Shown here: one piece after another, positions 25,334 to 32,880 of the stretch
How the letters are laid out: each line of letters opens with the position of its first letter
Numbering within the stretch: the first letter of the stretch is position 1
NCBI GenBank assembly: GCA_965215165.1
Contig: CBDCCX010000006.1
Location: 558,001-622,000, forward strand
Reading direction: 5' to 3'
Length of the DNA: 64,000 nt
DNA from: JANQRZ01 sp965215165
GTDB taxonomy: Bacteria; Bacteroidota; Rhodothermia; Rhodothermales; JANQRZ01
The notes under the pieces: generated by a model
What the model saw: only the letters and a program-made list of their open reading frames with translations
Told to the model about the DNA's origin: nothing
Databases searched by the model: none
Program-made: the position numbers and the translations under genes

Positions 25334-26311
25334 ATGGCACGAAACAGCTATTACTACTACGACCACGAGGCCTGCGCCTTCGTCGAGGTCCAACCCCAGC
25401 GCCGCAAGCTCGTCTTCCAGTCGGCCCTCGTGCTCGGACTCGCCCTCGTCTTCGCCGGCGTCGGGATGTGGGCCGTCTACGAGACCTCCTCGACCCCCAA
25501 GGAGGTCGCCCTCGTTCAGGAGAACCGCGCGCTCCAGCACCAGCTCGAGGCCAACGGCCAGCGCTTCACCGCGCTCTCGGACCGCCTCGACGACCTCGCC
25601 GAGACCGACCGCGACCTCTACCGCACCATCTTCCAGGCCGACCCGATCCCCGACGAGGTCCGGCAGGTCGGCGTCGGCGGTGCGATGTCGGCGGCGTTCG
25701 ACGGCTTCAGCGAGGACGCGGGTACGCTGCTCCGCGACAACGAGGCGACGCTCGACAAGCTCGAGCGCCAGGTGACGCTCCAGCGCACGAGCTACGACGA
25801 GCTGCTCACGCTCGCCTCGCAGCGCGCCGAGGCCATCCCGCAGATGCCGGCCATCCTCCCAACCTCCGGCCCGCTCACGAGCGGCTTCGGAATGCGCCGC
25901 CATCCCATCCACCGCGTGTTCAAGATGCACGCCGGGGTCGACTTCCTGGTCCCGGTCGGGACGCCGGTCTACGCCACCGGCGACGGCGTGGTCGCGTTCG
26001 CCGGCGTCAGCTCGGGCTACGGCCAGAACGTCCGCATCCGCCACCCGAAGGCGAAGCGGGCGACGCGGTACGCCCACCTCTCGCGCATCCCCGACGGGGT
26101 CCGCGCGGGCGTGCCCGTCGAGCGGGGGGACGTGATCGGGTTCAGCGGCAACACCGGCCTGTCGACGGCCCCGCACCTCCACTACGAAATCCGACGCTTG
26201 GGCGACGACGAGCCGGTCAACCCGGTCTACTCGTTCGCCCCCGGCGTGCGGCCCTCGGAGTATCAGGAGCTGGTCCGCATCGCCGAGAGCAGAACTACTC
26301 CGCTCGACTGA
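25334..26311 (+). CDS. M23 family metallopeptidase, membrane-anchored
   Basis: This 325-residue protein has a Tyr-rich start (MARNSYYYYDHEACAFVEVQ), then a single membrane segment at about residues 31-52 (SALVLGLALVFAGVGMWAVY). A coiled-coil region of about 100 residues follows. The C-terminal LytM/M23 domain has FKMHAGVDFLVPVGTPVYA (zinc-binding His and Asp) and the second-site APHLHYEIR. M23 enzymes cut peptidoglycan cross-bridges. With N-terminal YYYYDHE and a coiled coil it resembles the Bacteroidota M23 proteins linked to cell-wall remodelling. Active-site residues look intact. The start is ATG 25334. Confidence 0.93.
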   Translation: MARNSYYYYDHEACAFVEVQPQRRKLVFQSALVLGLALVFAGVGMWAVYETSSTPKEVALVQENRALQHQLEANGQRFTALSDRLDDLAETDRDLYRTIFQADPIPDEVRQVGVGGAMSAAFDGFSEDAGTLLRDNEATLDKLERQVTLQRTSYDELLTLASQRAEAIPQMPAILPTSGPLTSGFGMRRHPIHRVFKMHAGVDFLVPVGTPVYATGDGVVAFAGVSSGYGQNVRIRHPKAKRATRYAHLSRIPDGVRAGVPVERGDVIGFSGNTGLSTAPHLHYEIRRLGDDEPVNPVYSFAPGVRPSEYQELVRIAESRTTPLD

Positions 26312-26333
26312 GCGAGACGCCAGACAGAATTCG

Positions 26334-26364
26334 GCGGGGCGGGCGCATGGAGCGCTCGCCCCGC
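26334..26364. repeat. Long GC hairpin shared with the terminator at 32.4 kb
   Basis: A 13-bp stem (26334-26346 with 26352-26364, one wobble) with loop ATGGA lies after the M23 gene. Almost the same hairpin (loop ATGAA) is at 32410-32442. The copy here has no T run (TCTCGCTTTC follows), so termination would be weaker. It probably ends the M23 transcript. Confidence 0.55.
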
Positions 26365-26400
26365 TCTCGCTTTCGGTCTAGCTAGAAATTTCATTTAGGC

Positions 26401-26430
26401 TTGCACATTGATGACCGGTTGCCCTATCCT
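26401..26430 (+). promoter_or_regulatory. Candidate promoter of the subtilase gene
   Basis: TTGCAC (26401-26406), an 18-bp spacer and TATCCT (26425-26430), preceded by an A/T-rich stretch (26380-26398). It would give a leader of about 25 nt before the SD GGAGGT at 26454-26459 and the ATG at 26464. Confidence 0.5.
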
Positions 26431-28459
26431 TGTACATACATCCGCTCAAACCGGGAGGTCGTCATGTTTACGCACTACGCCACCGAACGCCGTCACAAAA
26501 ATAAGGGGGGGGGGGCCAATCTTCCCGTGCCGCTGCCTCTCCTGGATCGTAGCGGTCGCGCTGCTAGCAATGGTGCCGAGCACAGCGCTGGGGCAAACGC
26601 TGACTCCCATCGACCTATCTGAAAATGCTGTAGCCGAAGCGCCGATCTTCGAGGACTCTCTGGGTAATCGGTACTCAACGCTCGTCCGGGTCAAGTTCGG
26701 TGAGTACGTTTTCGACGTGCCGCAGGGACAGAAGACGGCTCCGCTGGCAAGCATAAGAACGGGGTACGGAGGCGTCATGAGCTTCTTCAATCAGCTTGAG
26801 ACAGACTACGGTCCGTTTGCGCTAGAGAAAATGGCTCCGAGCATCGTGTGGGGTGACACCCTCCGCGTGAACAAGCGTACTGGAGCGACCGTCTCAATCT
26901 CCGACTATTCGCAACTCATCGAAGTCTGGTTCGATGCTCCCGTACCGCTCGATGAGGCAGTGGCCGAGTTTGAAGCGCTTCCCGAAGTGGACTATGCTGA
27001 GAGACCGCTAGTGATCTCCCATGCTGGCGGTACGTTTGGCTCTATCGGAGAGCCAGACGATCCAGAGTACACAAGCGGCAATCAGTATAGTCTTCAGCTT
27101 ATCGACGCTGCGAAAGCTTGGGGGCTCACACGCGGTGTGGGTATAGAACGTCCAGTAGGGATTGCTATCACAGATAGCTTCAGTTGCAATTTGTCCGGTG
27201 CTAATGGACGTCCTTTGCATCCAGACCTAAGGGATAAAATGGAGGTTCTAGACTGTTCCCTCCCCATGTTTGGAACTTCCCATCATGGACCTTCTGTGGC
27301 TGGCCTAGCCGGGGCAGAGACCGACAACGGCGTAGATGTAGCGAGTCTTGGGTGGGACACAAAGCTATACGGATTTGACGGCAGGGCTCAAGGGCTGATG
27401 AAGGTTTTTGAGGCAATAGCAGACCCGTCTAGCCCTGCCTACGAAAGCATCGATGTGGTCAACTGTAGCTGGACCATTGGCAAGGAGAACTATGAAAATG
27501 ACCTAGGAACCCCGCGTCGTCTTATAAGGAGTCTGCTGAACGTTGGCATCGTCGTCGTGGCAGGTTCAGGAAATGGATTACACTCAACTGGTGGTTGTCG
27601 GTCCTCTGAAATTCCTTGTGTGCGATACCCAGCGGCCTTCAACTATGACGATCTCGACGCTGGAGACGGTACCACATATGAAGGACAAGTCATCGCTGTC
27701 ACCCTAACTGACGAGGACGACGAGTTTTTCGAGGGCGTGAACTACAGCCCCGGTACGAATCCCCTCTCTGAGCCTGACTCAGCGTACATCGATGTCGCAG
27801 CACCTGGTTATAACGTGAGAGTTTTGCGGTCAAGTTCGGATGGGAGCGGAGGGTGGAATCATGGGAGTGTAATTGGATCGGGGACCTCCTATGCCTCGCC
27901 TATAGTGGCAGCGCAGGCGGCGCTCGTGCTCTCACTCAATCCGACCCTCCGCGTCGATGAGGTTTACGAGGTTATCACCCGCTCAGCCCAGAAGGTCGAT
28001 TCGCTCGAACACTCCGATCTCTTCTTCTACACCGACACCGAGACAGGTGAGAGTCTCGGCTGGAACCAGTTCACGGGCTACGGTCGCATCAATGCTGTGG
28101 AAAGGCTTCGAGCTCTTCGGCGATGGCTCACGTTTCGATGGCGTCATGATCAAGGATGCCGAGGTCGGCCTCCGCGTGCGTGCCAAGTATATCAGCGTGC
28201 GCCGCAGTCAACTCACGGCCAACAGGGTCGGTGTGCTCACAGACTTCATCCCGGCGTGCACGGGCAACGTCTGCATCGAGGGAAGCTTGCGCTCATCGGT
28301 GTTCCTCGACAGCGTGCTCGTCGACAGCAGCACGCTCTACGGCCTCTACCTCCGCAACACCGACGCCGGTCTCGCCGCCTCGACGGTGCGCGCGAGCGGT
28401 CGGCACGGCGTCGTCTTCACGAACGCGACAGCGACGGCGTTCTACGACAACGTCATTGA
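26411..28459 (+). CDS. S8 (subtilisin-like) serine peptidase, frame-disrupted at both ends
   Basis: The frame encodes a secreted subtilase. The catalytic triad region reads GIAITDSF (Asp), SHHGPSVAGLAG (His) and IGSGTSYASPIVAA (Ser), with VVVAGSGNG at the oxyanion Asn. The in-frame start is ATG 26411, but it lies inside the likely promoter and leaves 38 residues before the signal peptide. The better start is ATG 26464: it has a perfect SD five bases upstream and a basic n-region (MFTHYATERRHKNK) that would join the hydrophobic core WIVAVALLAMVPSTALGQ if the 11-G run at 26505-26515 had one G fewer. The homologous sequence ends near 28120; codons after that are out of frame with the beta-helix part that follows. 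GC is near 50 % for most of the gene (48, 55 and 45 % in three counted lines), against about 70 % around it. Confidence 0.72.
   Translation: MTGCPILVHTSAQTGRSSCLRTTPPNAVTKIRGGGPIFPCRCLSWIVAVALLAMVPSTALGQTLTPIDLSENAVAEAPIFEDSLGNRYSTLVRVKFGEYVFDVPQGQKTAPLASIRTGYGGVMSFFNQLETDYGPFALEKMAPSIVWGDTLRVNKRTGATVSISDYSQLIEVWFDAPVPLDEAVAEFEALPEVDYAERPLVISHAGGTFGSIGEPDDPEYTSGNQYSLQLIDAAKAWGLTRGVGIERPVGIAITDSFSCNLSGANGRPLHPDLRDKMEVLDCSLPMFGTSHHGPSVAGLAGAETDNGVDVASLGWDTKLYGFDGRAQGLMKVFEAIADPSSPAYESIDVVNCSWTIGKENYENDLGTPRRLIRSLLNVGIVVVAGSGNGLHSTGGCRSSEIPCVRYPAAFNYDDLDAGDGTTYEGQVIAVTLTDEDDEFFEGVNYSPGTNPLSEPDSAYIDVAAPGYNVRVLRSSSDGSGGWNHGSVIGSGTSYASPIVAAQAALVLSLNPTLRVDEVYEVITRSAQKVDSLEHSDLFFYTDTETGESLGWNQFTGYGRINAVERLRALRRWLTFRWRHDQGCRGRPPRACQVYQRAPQSTHGQQGRCAHRLHPGVHGQRLHRGKLALIGVPRQRARRQQHALRPLPPQHRRRSRRLDGARERSARRRLHERDSDGVLRQRH
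26505..26515 (+). repeat. Homopolymer run of 11 G at the start of the subtilase gene
   Basis: An uninterrupted run of 11 G follows codon 14 counted from ATG 26464. With 10 (or 13) G the SD-preceded start would be in frame with the signal peptide and peptidase; with 11 it is not. Runs of this kind are classic slippage sites, and also classic sequencing errors. Confidence 0.8.
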
Positions 28460-29798
28460 GGGCAACGGACCGAGTGGGTCGAGCTACGACGGCCTCCGCA
28501 TCGGGGCTAACGGGAGTGTCTACTCCGGCATCCGGGGCGATATCGTCGGACTGCCAGGGCACAACCGCTTCGCCTTCAACGCCGACCATCAAGTGGTGTA
28601 CCTCGATGGTGGTTACCTTTTTCTCGGGAGAGCCGGCGGCGGGCAGAACACGATCACCGAGGCCGGCACGGACTGCCATGTGTTCGTCGACTCAACGAAC
28701 GAGCTCGACGCCGAAGACAACTTCTGGGGAACCACCTCGGCTCCGTCGCCGAGCTTCTTTTGCGGCGGCGGGAAGGTCGATGCCGACCCCTTCTTGACTT
28801 CGGACCCGACGGGTGGCTCCGGTGGGGGCTACCGGCCAGGGCCGGGCAACACGCCACTGCTGGCAAACGCTCGCCCCGTGCAGACTGGAGTCGGGCAGCG
28901 TGAGGTCGGCGGCGGCTACACGCCGGAGGAACTCGCGGCCGAGGAGGAACTCGCGGCCGAGATCGCAGCGGTGCGGGCGCAGGTGGATGCTGATCCCGGA
29001 GCACCGGAGGCGGCTGGGTTAGTTCGGCGGTTGGGCCTGCTGCACCGGCTCGACGAGGAAAATGTGACGGGCGAACTAGGCGCAACGAGCGCGCTCCTCG
29101 AAATCCTTCGCCAGAGCCTCTCTGGCAGTGGAGGTCTCAATCCGGACTACCGGCGAACGGCCGAAGGAGCGCTCCTGGTCGAGGTAGAGTTCGCGCTCAC
29201 GGCTGAATCGTATGATGTGGCAGAAGGATTGATCACGGCGTCGGGTGCGCTCGTCGAGGGCGACGAAGTGGCACGAACGCTCGCTATCAGCCACGTCGCG
29301 CTCGACGATGCACAAGCCGACTATGCCTCGGCGTTGAATCGGCTGGACGCACTCCTGGCTGAGGTCACGGATGCCGAGCTAGCCGAGGACCTAGCGTTCA
29401 TGGCCGACGAGATCGCAGCGAAGGCTGGGATCGAAGCGGTTCAGGGCGAAGGTGGAGGCGCGGCAGGCGAAGGGAAAACAAGCGCCACGGCGAGCAAGAC
29501 TGACGGCACAGCGCTCCCGACGGCGTTTGCGCTCCGACCGGCCTACCCCAACCCGACGGCGCGAGCGGCAACGGTGCCCTTCGACTTGCCGGAGGAAGCT
29601 GAGGTCCGGGTCGTGGTCTACGACTTGCTCGGGCGCGCAGTGGCGGTGTTGGCTGAGGGTCTTCACGAGGCGGGCCGTCACGAGGCGGTCTTCGAGGGCA
29701 GGCGGATGAGTGCGGGGGTCTACGTCGTCCGGGCAGAGATCGCGCCGGTGGGTGGTGCGCTACGGGCCTTTACGCAGAAGCTCACGCTGCTCCGCTAA
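28092..29798 (+). CDS. Right-handed beta-helix protein with T9SS sorting domain (probably 3' part of a broken gene)
   Basis: The 568 residues from ATG 28092 begin abruptly with a beta-helix motif (WKGFELFGDGSRFDGVMIKD) and continue with parallel beta-helix coils (AKYISVRRSQLTANRVGVL, STVRASGRHGVVFTN, EAGTDCHVFVDSTNELDAED). A helical region follows (about residues 290-460). The end is a T9SS sorting domain (AYPNPTARAATVPFDL, VVVYDLLGRAVAVLAEG, SAGVYVVRAEI). It has no signal peptide of its own, and its first codons overlap the end of the S8 domain in another frame. In complete relatives a protease domain and a beta-helix would be joined by a linker. The gene is therefore read as the C-terminal part of a secreted protease that lost a segment. 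Confidence 0.72.
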   Translation: MLWKGFELFGDGSRFDGVMIKDAEVGLRVRAKYISVRRSQLTANRVGVLTDFIPACTGNVCIEGSLRSSVFLDSVLVDSSTLYGLYLRNTDAGLAASTVRASGRHGVVFTNATATAFYDNVIEGNGPSGSSYDGLRIGANGSVYSGIRGDIVGLPGHNRFAFNADHQVVYLDGGYLFLGRAGGGQNTITEAGTDCHVFVDSTNELDAEDNFWGTTSAPSPSFFCGGGKVDADPFLTSDPTGGSGGGYRPGPGNTPLLANARPVQTGVGQREVGGGYTPEELAAEEELAAEIAAVRAQVDADPGAPEAAGLVRRLGLLHRLDEENVTGELGATSALLEILRQSLSGSGGLNPDYRRTAEGALLVEVEFALTAESYDVAEGLITASGALVEGDEVARTLAISHVALDDAQADYASALNRLDALLAEVTDAELAEDLAFMADEIAAKAGIEAVQGEGGGAAGEGKTSATASKTDGTALPTAFALRPAYPNPTARAATVPFDLPEEAEVRVVVYDLLGRAVAVLAEGLHEAGRHEAVFEGRRMSAGVYVVRAEIAPVGGALRAFTQKLTLLR

Positions 29799-29814
29799 AC
29801 GACACGTCTCAAGG

Positions 29815-29857
29815 CGGAGGGGGCCGCTCGCCGTAGGGACGCGCCCCCTCCGTTTCT
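29815..29857 (+). terminator. Intrinsic terminator after the beta-helix gene
   Basis: A perfect 10-bp stem (CGGAGGGGGC 29815-29824 with its complement 29843-29852) encloses an 18-nt loop and is followed by TTTCTCT. The T tract is short, so strength is moderate. Confidence 0.6.
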
Positions 29858-29890
29858 CTGTGAACTCCATCGATCTCGTCAGGCTCTCTC

Positions 29891-32392
29891 ATGCGCTACC
29901 TCTTCCTGTTCTCGCTCGCACTCCTCCTTTCAGCACCGAATGCACAGGCGCAGCCCGATGGCGCGTGGACCGGCAGCTTCGCCCTCCCGGGCATCCCCGG
30001 TGGTAGCGCGATTGCCTTAAGCGACGGACGGCTCTACGTGGGAACCGCCGCGCAGTACGCCGGCACTGCCGGACCCGCCGACCTCGTCTATTATGATTTC
30101 GCCGAGGCGACGTGGGGGACGCTCGACCCGCCGAGGGGCGCGGGGAAGATCGGTGCGCTCGCTGTGGGGCCGGCTGGGCACCTCTACGTCACCGATGTCT
30201 TCCGAGCCGGGGGTGGAGCGACCACCTATCTCAGTCGCTACGACCCTGCAACGGAAACGTGGGACCTCCTCGAAGGGGCTATAGACGGTGCGGTCTTCAC
30301 CCTCGCTCTCGGACCGGACGACGCGGTCTACGCGGGGGGAGCCTTCGAAAGCGCGGGGGGCGTGCCCGCCCTCAACATCGCCCGCTACGACCTCTCGGCA
30401 GGGGCGTGGAGCGCCCTGGGGTCCGGGGCTGACGAATGGGTGCGCGCGCTGGCCGCCGACGAGGAGTACCTCTACGTTGGAGGATCGTTCAGCGAAATCG
30501 GCGGCGTGGCCGCTACGGGCGTGGCCCGCTACGATCCGGCGGCGGAGGCGTGGAGCGGGCTGGGAGGCGGCGTGGGACCGCTGCGCCGGGTCGGTCCGCT
30601 AGCGTTGGGCGGAGTCACGTCGTTCGCGTTCGGCGGCGACGGGGTCTACGTCGGCGGCGAGTTCGACTATGCCTATCAGCCTGACGGAGACTCCCTGCTA
30701 GTCCACAACGCGGCGCGGTGGGATGGGGAGCAGTGGAGCGCTGTGGTGGAGGACGGCACCGAACACGTCGAGTCTGTCGGTTTCGATACTGACGGCTCAT
30801 TCTATGCGCTCGGTGTCGCAGAGGAGGGCGGACTCCTCTACTGGGACGGTTTGACGTGGAGTGACGTAGATACCTCGCCCCTCGGGGTGTACCTGGGCAA
30901 CCAGCAGTTTGTAGCGGAAGTGCTCGCCGACGCGGGGCGGCTCTACATCATGCTCAGCAGTGAGATCATCCCCGATGCCTACAACCCCAACAACGGCCTC
31001 TACTGGTACGAGCCGGAGGGTGAGCAGTGGGGCGTACTCGGCAACGAGGCTACCAACGGGATGACCGACGACGTATGGGCGCTCGCAGCAGGACCAGGTG
31101 GAGAAGTCTACGCGGGGGGGCTGTTTCCCTTCGCCGGGACTGAGCAGGTGAACCTTGTGGCGCGGTGGGACGGCGCGGCGTGGGCAGCGCTGGGTCAAGG
31201 CGTGGCGGGCAGGAGCGATGCCTTCAGCCTGACGGCAGTGCAGGCGCTTCGCCTCGCCCGCGATGGGACGCTTTACGTCGGCGGCAACTTCCGGGAGGCC
31301 CGTCAGGCGGATGGGACGACCGTAGCAGCAGGCAGCATTGCTCAGTGGGACTCCAAGGCAGGCCGGTGGAACGCCCTGGGTGGGGGCACAAGTGGGTTCG
31401 TAGGTGCCCTGGCTGAGGGGAACGACGGATCGCTCTACGTCGCGGGGGCGTTCGCACGGGTTTACCAGGAAAACGGCGATTCGCTTGAGGTTGGGGGACT
31501 AGCGCAGTGGGACCCGGCGTTGAGAACATGGAAGGCGGTGCCAGAAGGCGACGGTCTCAACCGCATTCATGCCCTTGCGCTAGATGCAACGGGAGCGCTC
31601 TACGTCGGTGGCTATCGATTTATCTCCCAAACAGGAGAATTCCGAGCTAGTGTAGCGCGACTCGACCCCTTGACTGAGCAGTGGACAATACTCCAAGAGT
31701 GGGAGTTTACCGAGGTCCTTGCCCTCACCGTCATCGGCGACCCTACGTCTGGCGGAGTGCTCTATGCCGGCGTCCCTGCGGAGGGCGTCTGGCGCTGGGA
31801 GGGCGGTGCGTGGACTGATCTGGATGGCCCGCGCTACCCCCGTGCGCTCGCGCTCAACGGTGACCCCCGCTCTGGCGGGGAACTGTACGGCGGCGGAGCC
31901 TTCCCCGGTCCCTACGTCGAGCGCTGGAACGGCACAAGATGGAACAGAATGGGCAGTGGGGTCGAGGGCTTGGTCTACGCCCTTGCCGTCGGGGCGAGCG
32001 CAACCGAAGGGCAAGCGGAGGTGTGGGTCGGCGGCGAGCTTGTGACGGCGGGCGGAGCGCCGGCGTCGTGCATCGCGCGCTGGGAGACGCAGGACTTCAG
32101 CACAGCAGTTGAGGACCACGAACTGGCGTCGGTAGGGCTGGGGCTGGCAGCGTTCCCCAACCCGTCGTCGGGGGCGGTGACGCTGCGCTACCGGCTGGCT
32201 GCGCCCGGCGCGGTGCGGCTAGCGGTCTACGACGTGCTCGGGCGTGAGGTCGCGGTCCTCGCAAACACGACGCAGCCCATGGGCGCTCACGAAGTCAAGC
32301 TCGCCGAGTCGGGTCTCGCTGCCGGGGTCTACGTCGTGCGGCTGGAGGCCGGGGGCGAAACGCTCGTGCGGCGCGTGACGCTCGTACGGTAA
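29891..32392 (+). CDS. Beta-propeller (kelch/galactose-oxidase-like) protein with T9SS sorting domain
   Basis: This 833-residue secreted protein starts at ATG 29891 with signal peptide MRYLFLFSLALLLSAPNAQA. Residues about 25-730 are propeller repeats of the pattern VGGxF followed by IARYD and WSALG, for example LYVGGSFSEIGGVAATG and LYVGGNFREARQADG. These are typical of kelch or delta-60-like repeat proteins of the bacterial surface. The last 80 residues form a T9SS sorting domain (LAAFPNPSSGAVTLRYRL, LAVYDVLGREVAVLAN, AAGVYVVRLEA). No catalytic site is recognised. It lies after the broken protease gene and is closed by a strong terminator. Confidence 0.86.
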   Translation: MRYLFLFSLALLLSAPNAQAQPDGAWTGSFALPGIPGGSAIALSDGRLYVGTAAQYAGTAGPADLVYYDFAEATWGTLDPPRGAGKIGALAVGPAGHLYVTDVFRAGGGATTYLSRYDPATETWDLLEGAIDGAVFTLALGPDDAVYAGGAFESAGGVPALNIARYDLSAGAWSALGSGADEWVRALAADEEYLYVGGSFSEIGGVAATGVARYDPAAEAWSGLGGGVGPLRRVGPLALGGVTSFAFGGDGVYVGGEFDYAYQPDGDSLLVHNAARWDGEQWSAVVEDGTEHVESVGFDTDGSFYALGVAEEGGLLYWDGLTWSDVDTSPLGVYLGNQQFVAEVLADAGRLYIMLSSEIIPDAYNPNNGLYWYEPEGEQWGVLGNEATNGMTDDVWALAAGPGGEVYAGGLFPFAGTEQVNLVARWDGAAWAALGQGVAGRSDAFSLTAVQALRLARDGTLYVGGNFREARQADGTTVAAGSIAQWDSKAGRWNALGGGTSGFVGALAEGNDGSLYVAGAFARVYQENGDSLEVGGLAQWDPALRTWKAVPEGDGLNRIHALALDATGALYVGGYRFISQTGEFRASVARLDPLTEQWTILQEWEFTEVLALTVIGDPTSGGVLYAGVPAEGVWRWEGGAWTDLDGPRYPRALALNGDPRSGGELYGGGAFPGPYVERWNGTRWNRMGSGVEGLVYALAVGASATEGQAEVWVGGELVTAGGAPASCIARWETQDFSTAVEDHELASVGLGLAAFPNPSSGAVTLRYRLAAPGAVRLAVYDVLGREVAVLANTTQPMGAHEVKLAESGLAAGVYVVRLEAGGETLVRRVTLVR

Positions 32393-32409
32393 CGGGTGGC
32401 CGCAAGCAG

Positions 32410-32450
32410 AGCGGGGCGGGCGCATGAAGCGCTCGCCCCGCTTTTTTTTT
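32410..32450 (+). terminator. Strong intrinsic terminator after the propeller gene
   Basis: A 14-bp stem (32410-32423 with 32429-32442, one wobble), loop ATGAA and an uninterrupted run of nine T. The stem sequence is nearly the same as the hairpin at 26334-26364. Confidence 0.88.
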
Positions 32451-32630
32451 AGCCCCATCCGGTTCGCTGCCTCATACGGCGACTTCGTCCAGATTGCGGG
32501 AACCTCTGCGCGGCGGTTGCTTTTCGTGCGCGCAGGCTTTATCGTGCAGCCCCGCCCGGCGGCATCCGGCGGCAGGCCCTCTCGCCGACCGGACTGCCCT
32601 CCCTTTTCTGATCTTACGAATCCCTTTGCT

Positions 32631-32852
32631 ATGTACTGGACGTTGGAGCTTGCGGCCCACCTCGAGGACGCCCCCTGGCCGGCCACGAAGGAAGAACTCG
32701 TCGACTACTGCGACCGCACCGGCGCGCCGCTCGAAGTCCGCCAGAACCTCGTCGAGATGGACGACGACGGCGAGCCGTACGAGAGCATTGAGGAGATCTG
32801 GCCGGACTACCCGGTCAACGACGACGACTTCTACTACGAGGACGACGAGTAG
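32631..32852 (+). CDS. DUF2795 domain small protein
   Basis: This 73-residue acidic protein starts at ATG 32631. It matches the DUF2795 pattern (AAHLEDAPWPATKEELVDYC, then LVEMDDDGEPYESIEEIW), a small domain with no known biochemical function. The tail is almost entirely Asp, Glu and Tyr (NDDDFYYEDDE). The frame stays open upstream into the terminator, but the conserved domain begins at this ATG. The Omp85-family gene follows after 28 bp and may be co-transcribed. Confidence 0.82.
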   Translation: MYWTLELAAHLEDAPWPATKEELVDYCDRTGAPLEVRQNLVEMDDDGEPYESIEEIWPDYPVNDDDFYYEDDE

Positions 32853-32880
32853 CCGCCTGCGTGCCGCCCCGCCGGTCGTT

